DNA of 64,000 nucleotides. Origin: Phycicoccus sp. Soil802. GTDB lineage: Bacteria > Actinomycetota > Actinomycetes > Actinomycetales > Dermatophilaceae. The first letter of the stretch is position 1; each line of letters starts with the position of its first letter. The DNA lies in contig NZ_LMSS01000007.1 in the NCBI RefSeq assembly GCF_001429605.1, positions 1-64,000 of the forward strand, in the 5' to 3' direction. Below the pieces are notes generated by a model that was not told the DNA's origin, did no database searches, and worked only from the letters and a program-made list of their open reading frames with translations. Positions 6,317-14,966 of this stretch are shown piece by piece. The translations under genes and the position numbers were made by a program.

Positions 6317-7459
6317 TTATCGCGTGCAGGTGGGGAGCGAGTCGGTGCGCCTGTCGGCGATCGCCTCGACCGCGGACCTGGCCTCGTCGAACGTCGCGAT
6401 CCGGACCACTCGCAGGCCGTCGGGCACGTGGCCGACGACCTCGTCGCAGTTGTCGGCAGGAGCCAGGAACCACTTCGCTCCCCCGTCGTGCGCGCCGACG
6501 AGCTTCTGGCGGATGCCACCGATCGGCCCCACCTGGCCCTTGGCGTTGATCGTCCCGGTGCCGGCGATCTTCTGGCCGCCGGTCAGCGGTCCGGGCGTCA
6601 GGGTGTCGTAGACGGCCAGCGAGAACATCGTGCCGGCCGAAGGGCCACCGACGTCGCCGGCGTTGATCTTGACGTCGATCGGGAACTCGAACCGGACCCC
6701 GAGGAAGACGCCGACCGTGGCACGGCCCTCGGCCGCGCGGGTCTTGGCCTCGACCGTCACGGGCTTGCCGTCGCGCACCAGACCCAGGGCCACGCTCTCC
6801 CCCGGCTTGTGGGCCCCGACGGCGTCGCGGACGCCGCTCGAGTCGCTGATCGCCTTGCCGTCGACCGAGACGATCTCGTCACCGGCCTTGATCAGGCTCG
6901 CGGACGGCGCGTCCTTGGCGACCTGCGCGATGACGATGTGCTCGGTCACCTTCTGGCCGACTGCCTTCAGCGCCACCGCGACCGCCTCCTGCTGGGAGTC
7001 GATCATCTCGGCGGCGCTCTGCTCCTCGACCTGCTTGTCCGTCACGCCCTTGGGGAAGTAGAGCTCCTCGTCGACGACGTCCTCGCTCGGACGGATCGCG
7101 GCGCTCAGGAGGTCCCAGACGGTGACCTTGTAGCCGGGCCCTCCGGAGATCCGCACGGTGGTGAAGTCGAGGGCGCCCTGGGTCGGGTAGGTCGGGGCGC
7201 CGGAGACGGTGATCAGCTGCTTGCCGGAGAGCTTGCCGAGGGTGTTCGTGATCGGGCCGGGCTTCATGATGACGTAGGGCAGGCCGACCATGACCGACAG
7301 TGCGCCGAGGGCGATCGCCAGGAAGAACCCGACCAGGCTCACGGTGGACTTGCGGCTGAGGCGGTAGGGGTCGCTGACCGCCGAGCCGGTCGCGCCCGCC
7401 GGGCCGGTCGCGCCCGCCGGGGCGGGATGGTCGCCCTGCTGATGAGGAGGCGTCGTCAC
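6317..7459 (-). CDS. PDZ domain Lon-like membrane serine protease (YlbL type)
   Basis: 380 aa. GTG 7459 overlaps the moaE stop by four bases (GTGA); ATG 7474 is an alternative. A Pro-rich cytosolic start is followed by one transmembrane helix (about residues 40-62), a PDZ domain (around ASLIKAGDEIVSVDGKAI) and a Lon-type proteolytic domain with the catalytic Ser in VGGPSAGT and catalytic Lys in GGIRQK. The protease faces outside and probably acts in envelope protein quality control. It corresponds to the Rv3194c position in mycobacteria. It is co-transcribed with moaE and the epimerase-like gene. Confidence 0.9.
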   Translation of the reverse strand: MTTPPHQQGDHPAPAGATGPAGATGSAVSDPYRLSRKSTVSLVGFFLAIALGALSVMVGLPYVIMKPGPITNTLGKLSGKQLITVSGAPTYPTQGALDFTTVRISGGPGYKVTVWDLLSAAIRPSEDVVDEELYFPKGVTDKQVEEQSAAEMIDSQQEAVAVALKAVGQKVTEHIVIAQVAKDAPSASLIKAGDEIVSVDGKAISDSSGVRDAVGAHKPGESVALGLVRDGKPVTVEAKTRAAEGRATVGVFLGVRFEFPIDVKINAGDVGGPSAGTMFSLAVYDTLTPGPLTGGQKIAGTGTINAKGQVGPIGGIRQKLVGAHDGGAKWFLAPADNCDEVVGHVPDGLRVVRIATFDEARSAVEAIADRRTDSLPTCTR

Positions 7460-7908
7460 GGCAGCCCCACCCACTCGTCGGTGCCGTCGGTGAACAGCTG
7501 GTGCTTCCAGATCGGGACCGTCCCCTTCAGGGTGTCGATGAGGTCGCGACAGGCGTCGAAGGCCTGTCCGCGGTGTGGCGCCGAGACGGCCGCCACGACG
7601 GCGATGTCACCGATCTCGAGGTGACCAACCCGGTGCACGGCGGCGACGCGCGCGACCTCGTGCCGGCCGGCGACGTGGGCGCAGACCCGGCTCAGGGTGT
7701 CCACGACGCTGGGGTGCGCGGTGTAGTCCAGGGCGGACACGTCGGCGCCGTGGTCGTGCTCGCGCACCACCCCGACGAACAGGGCGATGCCCCCGCACCG
7801 AGGGTGTTGCACCGCCTTGAGCACCTCGTCGACGCTCAGCGGCTCGTCCCGGACGTCGCTGAGCACCACCATCGGGTCGCTGTCCAGCTCCCTGACCGGA
7901 TCGGTCAT
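7456..7908 (-). CDS. moaE: Molybdopterin synthase catalytic subunit MoaE
   Basis: 150 aa from ATG 7908, which overlaps the upstream gene's stop (ATGA). MoaE with MoaD adds two sulfurs to precursor Z to make molybdopterin. Recognisable segments are GGIALFVGVVREHDHG, YTAHPSVVD, the HRVGHLEIGDIAV core and the active-site Lys segment GTVPIWKHQLF. A longer upstream frame exists but would overlap the upstream gene. No moaD or other moa gene is nearby, so its partners lie elsewhere. moeZ at 35 kb belongs to the same sulfur-transfer chemistry. Confidence 0.92.
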   Translation of the reverse strand: MTDPVRELDSDPMVVLSDVRDEPLSVDEVLKAVQHPRCGGIALFVGVVREHDHGADVSALDYTAHPSVVDTLSRVCAHVAGRHEVARVAAVHRVGHLEIGDIAVVAAVSAPHRGQAFDACRDLIDTLKGTVPIWKHQLFTDGTDEWVGLP

Positions 7909-9065
7909 GCCGTTGAACCTTTCCTGCGGCGTCGCCGCATGATTGCCGCCGTTCCCACCAGGGCCACCGCGGCGCTGGCCGCTCCCAGAGCGGCATCCTT
8001 GCGGTCCAGTCTGCGTGCCGCCACCGCGTGCGACCCCCGGATCGCCTCCAGGAGCACGCCGAGACACGTCTCGTTGTCGTGGACCGGCACCCAGCCGCGA
8101 TCCCGCATCGTGCGGGCGGAGACCGCCCAGGGGAATGCCACGAAGGCGAGGTCGCTGGCAGGGGCCGGCAACACCCCAACGCGGTGGAGGCGGTCCGCAG
8201 TTCCCATCGCTGCCCCGAGGCTGAGCTCGACCCGGCGCATGCCGGTCAGCCGTTCGAGGTCGCGCTGGGTCAGGTGGCCCTCTGCCCCGACGGTGACGGC
8301 GCCACCCACGCCCTGGGCCAGGACCAGCGCCACCGCGGTCCCGAGGTCGTCAACGTGGCAGAACTGCCAGGCGGGCTCGGCGCCGCGCAGGGTGAGCAGC
8401 CGCGGCGCCTCGAAGTGACGGGTCACCACCGTGTCGACGCCGTCGCCCACCAGCGCGGCCGGCCGGACGGCGGTGATGGTCAGGCCGGGGTGGACGTCGC
8501 GGGCCACCTCGATGAGCTGCTCGACGTCCATCAGGTCGCCGACCTGCCCCTCGTCGGAGGCGGCCCGCAGCGGCGCGTCGTCCTCGAGTGGGACCGGGTT
8601 GTCGGCCCGGGCGCCGTAGGTCTGTGCCGAGGTCACGACCACGAGGTGCCGCAGTCCCGCGGCGGCCGCCGAGGTGATGACGGTCTGGGCGACGCGCAGG
8701 TTGCGCTCACGACGGGCCCGGGCGCCGATGGCCAGGTCGCGTGCGAGGTTGGTGCTCGTCGCCACGTATGCCGCGGCGTGGGCTCCCGAGAGCGCCGCGG
8801 CCAGGCTGGGGTCACCGGGGTCGGCGTGGCGGAACTCGACTCCCCCGACCACCGGGGACTCGGTGCCCAGGGCCACGACCCTGCCGATCCGGGCCTCTCC
8901 TTCGGCGCCGCCGGGCTGCGCCGTGGTCGTGCCCCGCGCGGCGGCCGACACCAGGGCGCGCACCACCGCACGACTCGCCGGGTCGGCCGTGCCGATCACC
9001 GCGACGTCGATCGCGCTACGCCGCGAGCGAACGGCGCCCCGTCCAGCCCGCCCGGGGGAACTCAC
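7905..9065 (-). CDS. NAD-dependent epimerase/dehydratase-like (extended SDR) protein
   Basis: 386 aa with a Rossmann-like start (DVAVIGTADPASRAVVRAL) in which the usual GxxGxxG is degenerate, then a Tyr-containing SDR segment (VVVTSAQTYGARADNP). Near the C-terminus is a hydrophobic Ala-rich helix followed by MRRRRRK, which could anchor it to the membrane. The weak dinucleotide motif makes catalysis uncertain. It is first gene of a tight operon with moaE and the PDZ protease (4-base overlaps) and divergent from DUF2342. Confidence 0.75.
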   Translation of the reverse strand: MSSPGRAGRGAVRSRRSAIDVAVIGTADPASRAVVRALVSAAARGTTTAQPGGAEGEARIGRVVALGTESPVVGGVEFRHADPGDPSLAAALSGAHAAAYVATSTNLARDLAIGARARRERNLRVAQTVITSAAAAGLRHLVVVTSAQTYGARADNPVPLEDDAPLRAASDEGQVGDLMDVEQLIEVARDVHPGLTITAVRPAALVGDGVDTVVTRHFEAPRLLTLRGAEPAWQFCHVDDLGTAVALVLAQGVGGAVTVGAEGHLTQRDLERLTGMRRVELSLGAAMGTADRLHRVGVLPAPASDLAFVAFPWAVSARTMRDRGWVPVHDNETCLGVLLEAIRGSHAVAARRLDRKDAALGAASAAVALVGTAAIMRRRRRKGSTA

Positions 9066-9126
9066 TGTGGCCTCCGCGTGGTTGTCTAGTGAGAGACCAT
9101 CCTCTCAGGACCGCTGAGGAGCAGTT

Positions 9127-10617
9127 GTGCCCGACCTTCCCCGTGACCATGACGACCAGTCCGACGACCAGTCCGACGACCAGTCGGACGACCCGCGCGA
9201 CGAGTCCGGGCGACCGTCCGACGACGCCCTCGGCGACGCCCTGTCCCCGGAGATCGCGGAGGTCCTGGCGCGGCTGACCGGTGGCGAGGTCGACCCCGAC
9301 CTGGCCAAGGCCCTCAAGGACATGGGCATCGACCAGGTCGACCCGGCGATGCTCCAGATGATGGTCGGCCAGATGCAGTCGATGTTCGCCAGCACCGACA
9401 CCGACGCGTTCAACCTCACCCTCGCCACCGACACGGCCCGCAAGACCGTGTCCGAGGCGGGCGACGCGGTGGTCGGCGAGGCCGCGCAACGCCAGCTCGA
9501 CCAGGCGGTCCAGGTGGCCGAGCTCTGGCTCGACGAGGTGACCGCGTTCGAGGCCCCCGGCATCTCGACCCACGCGTGGAGCCGGGCCGAGTGGGTCGAG
9601 GCCACGATGGCCACCTGGGGCACGCTCGTGGAGCCGGTCGCCGAGGGCGTGGGCCGGGCCGTCGGCGACGCCATGCGCACCCAGCTCCAGCAGCTCGGCG
9701 AGAGCGGCCTGCCCGAGGGCCTCCTGCCGGCCGGCATGGACCCCGCGGCCATGCTCGGCCAGATGGAGCCGATGCTGGCCAAGATGAGCGGGGCGATGTT
9801 CGGGCTGCAGGTCGGCCAGGCCGTCGGGGCCCTCGCCACCGAGACGGTCAGCGGCACCGAGGTCGGCCTACCCCTGGTGGCCGACCGGTCGGTCGCGCTG
9901 CTGCCCGCCAACGTCGAGGCGTTCGCCGAGGGTCTCGGTGTCGACCTCGACCAGGTGCGCATCTACCTCGCCGTCCGCGAGGCCGCCCGCGTGCGGTTGT
10001 TCTCCGAGGTCCCGTGGATCGGGCCGCAGCTGGTCGCCGCCGTCCGCGACTACGCCCGCGACATCAGCATCGACACCGACCGGATCGAGAGCGCGCTGCA
10101 GTCGGTCGACGCCAGCGACGCGACCGCCCTCCAGTCCGCCCTCCAGGACCAGCTGTTCCGCCCCGACCCCAGCCCCGCCCAGCGCGCCGCGCTGGCCCGG
10201 CTCGAGACCTACCTCGCGCTGGTCGAGGGATGGGTCGACGTCGTGGCCGACCGTGCCACCCGTGAGCACCTGCCCCAGTCCGCCGCCCTCGGCGAGGCCG
10301 TGCGTCGCCGGCGGGCCACCGGCGGTCCCGCCGAGAAGGCCTTCGCCGGTCTCGTGGGCCTGGAGCTGCGCCCTCGTCGACTGCGCGACGCCGCCAACCT
10401 CTGGGCCGCCCTCGAGGCCAAGCACGGACCGGACGGGCGCGACGCCGGGTGGGGACACCCCGATGTCGCCCCCACCGGCGCCGACCTCGACGACCCGCTC
10501 GGCTACGTCGAGCGCTTCGGCACCTCCGAGAGCGCCGACCTCGACGCGGCTCTCGACCAGCTGCTCCGCGAGGGCGAGACCCCCGGGGACGACGAGACCG
10601 GCGCGGACGGCCGGTGA
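9127..10617 (+). CDS. DUF2342 putative zinc-dependent metallopeptidase / F420-associated family
   Basis: 496 aa from GTG 9127. The N-terminus has a 12-base repeat coding DDQS three times, then a helical protein with Met-rich (MLQMMVGQMQSMF) and Gly/Ala-rich (GLQVGQAVGALA) segments, characteristic of this family (Rv3195 position). The segment that normally carries metal-ligand histidines reads REAARVRLFSEVPW here; from memory, family members have His at one or both of the R/E positions. If so, this copy may be inactive. It overlaps the NUDIX start by four bases (GTGA). Confidence 0.82.
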   Translation: MPDLPRDHDDQSDDQSDDQSDDPRDESGRPSDDALGDALSPEIAEVLARLTGGEVDPDLAKALKDMGIDQVDPAMLQMMVGQMQSMFASTDTDAFNLTLATDTARKTVSEAGDAVVGEAAQRQLDQAVQVAELWLDEVTAFEAPGISTHAWSRAEWVEATMATWGTLVEPVAEGVGRAVGDAMRTQLQQLGESGLPEGLLPAGMDPAAMLGQMEPMLAKMSGAMFGLQVGQAVGALATETVSGTEVGLPLVADRSVALLPANVEAFAEGLGVDLDQVRIYLAVREAARVRLFSEVPWIGPQLVAAVRDYARDISIDTDRIESALQSVDASDATALQSALQDQLFRPDPSPAQRAALARLETYLALVEGWVDVVADRATREHLPQSAALGEAVRRRRATGGPAEKAFAGLVGLELRPRRLRDAANLWAALEAKHGPDGRDAGWGHPDVAPTGADLDDPLGYVERFGTSESADLDAALDQLLREGETPGDDETGADGR

Positions 10618-11207
10618 CCGGCGCACCTGCCGTGCCCGCGGCATACCTCGCGCTGCGGGAGGACGCCCAGCGCGTCCTCGAGGGCTGGACGGCACCCGAC
10701 GCAGGGCAGGAACGGCTGCGGGTCGAGCTGCTCGCGCACTGCGCCGAGCACCCCGACGCGCTGTTGAAGCAGGGGCCGCCAGCCCACCTCACCGCCAGCG
10801 CCCTGGTGCTGAACCGTTCGCTCGACAAGGTGCTGCTCACCCTGCACGCGAAGGCCGGCCTGTGGCTGCAGTTCGGAGGGCACTTCGAACCGGGCGACGA
10901 GTCGGTCCTGGCCGCGGCGACCCGCGAGGCGCGCGAGGAGTCCGGCATCGTCGACCTCGAGCTGCACCCCGAGCTGGCGCACCTCGACCGGCACGCGTTG
11001 CGCGCCTCGGGATTCGGTCGGTGCAGCGAGCACCTCGACCTGCGCTACGTCGGGGTCACCGACGACGAGGCCGGGTATGCCGTGAGCGAGGAGTCGCTCG
11101 ACGTCGCCTGGTGGCCCGTGGACGCGCTCCCCGAGGCCAGCCGCAACGCGATCGCACCCCTCGCCGAGGCGGCCAGGCGGCTGCTCGCCTCGTCGCTGCT
11201 GCGGTGA
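10614..11207 (+). CDS. NUDIX hydrolase
   Basis: 197 aa from GTG 10614, coupled to DUF2342 by a GTGA overlap. The NUDIX helix is present as GGHFEPGDESVLAAATREAR followed by EESGI; REAREESGI keeps the metal-binding glutamates, while the distance from the leading Gly is one residue longer than the textbook box. The Trp-Trp-Pro motif (VAWWPVDALPE) near the end is common in NUDIX proteins. It hydrolyses nucleoside diphosphates linked to another moiety; the substrate cannot be told. Confidence 0.88.
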   Translation: MTGAPAVPAAYLALREDAQRVLEGWTAPDAGQERLRVELLAHCAEHPDALLKQGPPAHLTASALVLNRSLDKVLLTLHAKAGLWLQFGGHFEPGDESVLAAATREAREESGIVDLELHPELAHLDRHALRASGFGRCSEHLDLRYVGVTDDEAGYAVSEESLDVAWWPVDALPEASRNAIAPLAEAARRLLASSLLR

Positions 11208-11226
11208 CCGAGCAGGTCGCGCGGGG

Positions 11227-11796
11227 TCAGTCGCTGGGACCGAAGTCGAGGGCGGCCTGGCCGAGCTCGTCGGACTCGGTCTCACCGTCGGACAGGTCGA
11301 GGCCGGCGGTCGCCGCGACGCCCTCGAGGTAGCCGCGCGCCCGCTCGAGCCGCGGGTAGCCCTCCAGCAGCCGCCAGAAGTCAGGACCGTGACCGGGCGA
11401 GAGCAGGTGGGCCAGCTCGTGGAGGATCACGTAGTCGAGCACGAAGGCCGGCATGCCCCTGACCCTCGTGGAGATGCGGATGGTGCCGTCGGAGGGTGTG
11501 CAGGAGCCCCAGCGGGAGTTCTGGTTGGTCACCCAGCGGATGCTCGTCGGCTTGGCCTGGCCCCCGAGGTAGCGCTGCGAGAGCTCGGCCGAACGGGTGC
11601 GCAGCTGGGCATCGCTGGGCCGTCGCTTCTTGTCACCCTTGGCCAGTCGCTCGAGCATCGTGTCGACCCACTGCTGCTCCTCGGCCTTGGTGAACCGCGC
11701 GGGGATGAGCACGATGGTGCGACCGCCCTCGCGGTAGGCGCTCACGGTGCGGCGGCGCTTGCGGCTGCGCCGGACCTCGATGTCTGGACTCCCCAT
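11227..11796 (-). CDS. YgjP-type (DUF45) M48-like metallopeptidase
   Basis: 189 aa. It contains the zinc motif HELAH in VILHELAHLLSPGHGPDFW, with the downstream His of GHGPDFW as third ligand, and the conserved RWGSCTPSDGTIRI segment of the family. The N-terminus is Arg-rich and no signal peptide is visible, so it is probably cytosolic. It is convergent with the NUDIX gene; 19 bases separate them. Confidence 0.88.
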   Translation of the reverse strand: MGSPDIEVRRSRKRRRTVSAYREGGRTIVLIPARFTKAEEQQWVDTMLERLAKGDKKRRPSDAQLRTRSAELSQRYLGGQAKPTSIRWVTNQNSRWGSCTPSDGTIRISTRVRGMPAFVLDYVILHELAHLLSPGHGPDFWRLLEGYPRLERARGYLEGVAATAGLDLSDGETESDELGQAALDFGPSD

Positions 11797-11840
11797 GCCA
11801 CCACGATAGGCGAGCCGACCGACATGGCCGGTGACCCGCG

Positions 11841-11878
11841 CCGCAACCTGGGCGCCTCCTGGGGCGCTCAGGTTGCGG
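11841..11878. terminator. Hairpin overlapping the kinase stop codon
   Basis: CCGCAACCTG-GGCGCC pairs with GGGCGC-CAGGTTGCGG around a TCCTG loop, with one bulge. The stop codon of the ACAD10/11-like kinase (11868-11870) lies in the right arm. This is probably the terminator of the four-gene operon. Confidence 0.65.
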
Positions 11879-12941
11879 AAAGCAGCTTGGCCAGCCTGCG
11901 GTCGAGCACCTGCACGGCGGGTCCGAAGGCGGCATACGCCTCGTTCGTGGTCTGGCCGTTGGCATAGCGGTAGTAGATCTGCTGGGCGATGACGGCGAGC
12001 CGGAAGACCCCGTAGGCCTGGTAGAACACCGCGGCGTCGGCGCTGACCTCACGGCCGGCCCGTTCGCAGTAGCCCGCGATGAGCTCGGCCCTGGTGAGCA
12101 TGCCGGGCAGGTGGGTGGGCACCCGCCGGAAGCTCTGGAAGTCGGCGTCGTCGTCGGCCTGCACCCAGTAGGCCAGCGCAGCGCCGAGGTCCATCAGCGG
12201 GTCGCCGACCGTGGCCATCTCCCAGTCGAAGATCCCCACGATGCGGGTGGGGTCGTCGGCGGCGAGGACGAGGTTGTCGAGCTTGTAGTCGTTGTGGATC
12301 ACACAGCTGCCGACGTCGGCGGGCTGGTGCTCGTCGAGCCACGCCATCGCCGCCTCGAGATCGGGCTGGCCGGTCGTGTGGGCCCGGCGGTAGCGGCTCG
12401 ACCAGCCCTCGACCTGCCGGCGCACGTAGCCCTCGCCCTTGCCCAGCGTGTCGAGCCCGGCTGCGGCCGGGTCGACCGAGTGCAGCTCGACGAGGACGTC
12501 GAGCATCGACTCGCAGAGCCGGCTCGCCTGGTCGCTCGACAGGTCGACCGGCATCTCGCGACGCGGCACCGTGCCGACCAGGCGCTCCATCACGTAGAAG
12601 TCGCCACCCAGCACTGCCGGGTCGTCGCACATCGCGACCATCGTTGCGACATAAGGGAAAACGGGTCCCAGCGCCGCCTGGATGCGATGCTCGCGACCCA
12701 TGTCGTGGGCGCCCCGGGCCTTCGTGCCGCTCGGCCCGCGTCGGAGCACAAGGTCGAGGCCGGGGAAGCGCAGGAGGTAGGTGAGGTTGGAGGCGCCGCC
12801 CGAGAACTGCCGGACCTCCGGCTCCCCCGCCAGCCCCGCGGCATACCGCTGGTCGGCGTGGGAGCGCAGCCAGGCCACCGCCCCGTCGACGTCGAAGGCG
12901 TCCTCGGCGCGCACCGGTCGGGCACCGGCGACCTCGCTCAC
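11868..12941 (-). CDS. ACAD10/11-type phosphotransferase (predicted 4-hydroxyacyl-CoA kinase)
   Basis: 357 aa with an aminoglycoside-phosphotransferase fold: QFSGGASNLTYLL nucleotide loop, LVLRR with the ATP-binding Lys/Arg, catalytic VIHNDYKLDN and the DFG-like IFDWEMATVGDPLMDLG. The segments closely resemble the N-terminal kinase of eukaryotic ACAD10/11 and bacterial LvaA. Those enzymes phosphorylate the 4-OH of 4-hydroxyacyl-CoA so that a paired acyl-CoA dehydrogenase-like enzyme can eliminate phosphate. It overlaps the SDR gene by four bases (ATGA) and shares the operon with the matching dehydrogenase. An antibiotic kinase is unlikely given this context. Confidence 0.82.
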   Translation of the reverse strand: MSEVAGARPVRAEDAFDVDGAVAWLRSHADQRYAAGLAGEPEVRQFSGGASNLTYLLRFPGLDLVLRRGPSGTKARGAHDMGREHRIQAALGPVFPYVATMVAMCDDPAVLGGDFYVMERLVGTVPRREMPVDLSSDQASRLCESMLDVLVELHSVDPAAAGLDTLGKGEGYVRRQVEGWSSRYRRAHTTGQPDLEAAMAWLDEHQPADVGSCVIHNDYKLDNLVLAADDPTRIVGIFDWEMATVGDPLMDLGAALAYWVQADDDADFQSFRRVPTHLPGMLTRAELIAGYCERAGREVSADAAVFYQAYGVFRLAVIAQQIYYRYANGQTTNEAYAAFGPAVQVLDRRLAKLLSAT

Positions 12942-13699
12942 CGCTCCTCCGCGAGCCGCGACGCCTGGTGGCGCATCAAGGCGTCGTATGCCGCGCGGTC
13001 ACCCCACTTGAGCGCGTAGGCCTGGCGGGCCGGCTCGTCGGGGACGATCACCTCGTAGCCGTGCGCGATCCCCTCGAGCACCGCGGCAGCCACCTCGTCG
13101 GCCGTCACCGTCGCCCGCTCGATCAGGCCGGCAACGACCCGCCCGACCCGCTGGTCGGAGCCGCGCATCGAGCTGAGCAGGTTGGTCTTGAAGTAGGACG
13201 GGCAGACGACGGATGCCTTGACACCAAAGGGATGCAGCTCGTGTCCGGTCGTCTCCGTGAAGGCCACCACCGCCGCCTTGACCGCGTTGTAGGAGCCCAT
13301 GCCGGCGGCGTGCACCAGCCCGGCGAGCGAGGCGACGTTGACCACGTGGCCGGACCCCTGCTGCTTGAACATCGGCGTGAAGGTGCGGGTGCCGCGCACG
13401 ACACCGAGGAGGTTGACGTCGATGATCCGCTGCCACTCGTCGATGGTCGACAGCTCGATCCGGCCACCCCCGGCGATGCCGGCGTTGTTGACGAGGATGT
13501 CGAGGCCACCCCAGCCCTGTTCGACGTGGGCCAGGGCTGCGGCCCAGTCGTCGTCGGACGTGATGTCGAGGACGAGGTCGACCCCGTCGGCGTCGTGCAC
13601 GTCGGTGACCAGGACCTCGTCACCGGCCGCGCGGAAGGCGCTGACGAGCGCAGCACCCAGCCCCGAGGCTCCGCCGGTCACGAGGACCCGCCGGCTCAC
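12938..13699 (-). CDS. Short-chain dehydrogenase/reductase (classical SDR)
   Basis: 253 aa with all classical motifs: TGGASGLG for NAD(P) binding, NNAG, catalytic Ser in NVASLAG and Tyr/Lys in YNAVK. The Asp after the second strand (VTDVHDADG) favours NAD(H). It is embedded between the ACAD10/11-like dehydrogenase and kinase with 4-base overlaps on both sides. A likely role is oxidising or reducing the 3- or 4-hydroxy intermediate of the pathway. Confidence 0.9.
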   Translation of the reverse strand: MSRRVLVTGGASGLGAALVSAFRAAGDEVLVTDVHDADGVDLVLDITSDDDWAAALAHVEQGWGGLDILVNNAGIAGGGRIELSTIDEWQRIIDVNLLGVVRGTRTFTPMFKQQGSGHVVNVASLAGLVHAAGMGSYNAVKAAVVAFTETTGHELHPFGVKASVVCPSYFKTNLLSSMRGSDQRVGRVVAGLIERATVTADEVAAAVLEGIAHGYEVIVPDEPARQAYALKWGDRAAYDALMRHQASRLAEER

Positions 13700-14946
13700 T
13701 GGTGCTTCCCGAGCTCGATGCGGCCGACCACGCTGCGGTGGACCTCGTCGGGACCGTCGGCCAGGCGCAGGGACCGCGCGCCCACCCAGGCGGCGGCCAG
13801 CGGGAAGTCGCTCGTCATGCCCCCACCGCCGTGCAGCTGGATCGCGAGGTCGATGACGTCGAGGGCCATGGTGGGCACCTCGACCTTGATCTCGCTGACT
13901 GCCGACAAGGCCTCGCGCGAGCTGCCCTGGTCGAGCAGCCAGGCCGCATGCATGACCAGCAGGCGTGAGCGGTTGATGGCGATCCGGGCGTCGGCGATGC
14001 GCTCGAGGTTACCGCCCAGCTTCGCGATCGGCTTCCCGAAGGCGGTGCGCTCGAGGGCGCGCTGACAGGCCAGCTCGAGCGAACGCTCGGCGAGGCCGAT
14101 GGCCCGCATGCAGTGGTGGACGCGCCCCGGTCCCAGCCGACCCTGCGCGATCTCGTAGGCCCGCCCGGGGCCGAGCAGGATGTTCGCGGTGGGCACCCGC
14201 ACGTCGGTGAACGACACCTCGCCGTGGCCGAGCGGTTCGTCGTGGTAGCCCATCGTGGAGAGCATCCGCTCGACCTTGACGCCGGGGGCGTCGCGCGGCA
14301 CGAGCACCATCGTGTGGCGGGAGTGTCGGTCGGCGTCAGGGTCTGACAGCCCCATGAAGACGAGGATCTTGCACTCGGGGTTGCCGATGCCGGTGGAGAA
14401 CCACTTGCGGCCGTTGACGACCACCTCGTCACCGTCGACGACCGCGGTCGCTGCCATGTTGGTGGCGTCGGAGGAGGCCACCTCCGGCTCGGTCATGCAG
14501 AAGGCGCTGCGGATCCGCGCGTCGAGCATCGGCTCGAGCCACTCACGCTGCTGCTCGGGGGTGCCGTACTTGAGCAGCACCTCCATGTTGCCGGTGTCGG
14601 GCGCGTTGCTGTTGAACACCAACGGCGCGATGGCGGAACGGCCCATCACCTCGGCCACCGGCGCGTAGTCGACGTTCGAGAGGCCCTCGCCGCCGTCGGT
14701 GCCGAACTCCGCGGCATACCGTCCGGCGTGCTCCTTGGGCAGGAACAGGTTCCACAGACCCTGCGCCCGCGCCTTGGCCTGGAGCTCCTTGACGACCGGC
14801 GAGGGCGTCCACGGGTCGCCCCCGCTCTCGCGCCGGGTCTGGATCTCGGCGTCCAGCGCGGCCTCGACCGGCTCGATCTCGGTGTCGAGGAAGGCACGGA
14901 CGCGGTCGCGTAGGTCGGTGGCACGCGGTGACAGGGAGAAGTCCAT
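13696..14946 (-). CDS. ACAD10/11-like acyl-CoA dehydrogenase family protein
   Basis: 416 aa from ATG 14946 (MDFSLSPRATDL); the longer frame to 15069 overlaps the crotonase. Diagnostic ACAD10/11 segments are NSNAPDTGNMEVLLKYGT, FCMTEPEVASSDATN, EIAQGRLGPGRVHHCMR and LRLADGPDEVHR. In the characterised ACAD10/11 and LvaC systems this partner acts on the 4-phospho-acyl-CoA made by the kinase, removing phosphate and yielding an enoyl/3-hydroxyacyl-CoA. In vertebrates kinase and dehydrogenase are fused; here they are separate genes in one operon. It binds FAD and is cytosolic. Confidence 0.9.
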   Translation of the reverse strand: MDFSLSPRATDLRDRVRAFLDTEIEPVEAALDAEIQTRRESGGDPWTPSPVVKELQAKARAQGLWNLFLPKEHAGRYAAEFGTDGGEGLSNVDYAPVAEVMGRSAIAPLVFNSNAPDTGNMEVLLKYGTPEQQREWLEPMLDARIRSAFCMTEPEVASSDATNMAATAVVDGDEVVVNGRKWFSTGIGNPECKILVFMGLSDPDADRHSRHTMVLVPRDAPGVKVERMLSTMGYHDEPLGHGEVSFTDVRVPTANILLGPGRAYEIAQGRLGPGRVHHCMRAIGLAERSLELACQRALERTAFGKPIAKLGGNLERIADARIAINRSRLLVMHAAWLLDQGSSREALSAVSEIKVEVPTMALDVIDLAIQLHGGGGMTSDFPLAAAWVGARSLRLADGPDEVHRSVVGRIELGKHQ

Positions 14947-14966
14947 GCGCCCGACCCTAGTGAAGG

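Noticed and set aside
11868-12941. Aminoglycoside phosphotransferase (antibiotic resistance)
   Set aside because: The sequence segments and the operon with an ACAD10/11-like dehydrogenase point to acyl-CoA metabolism.
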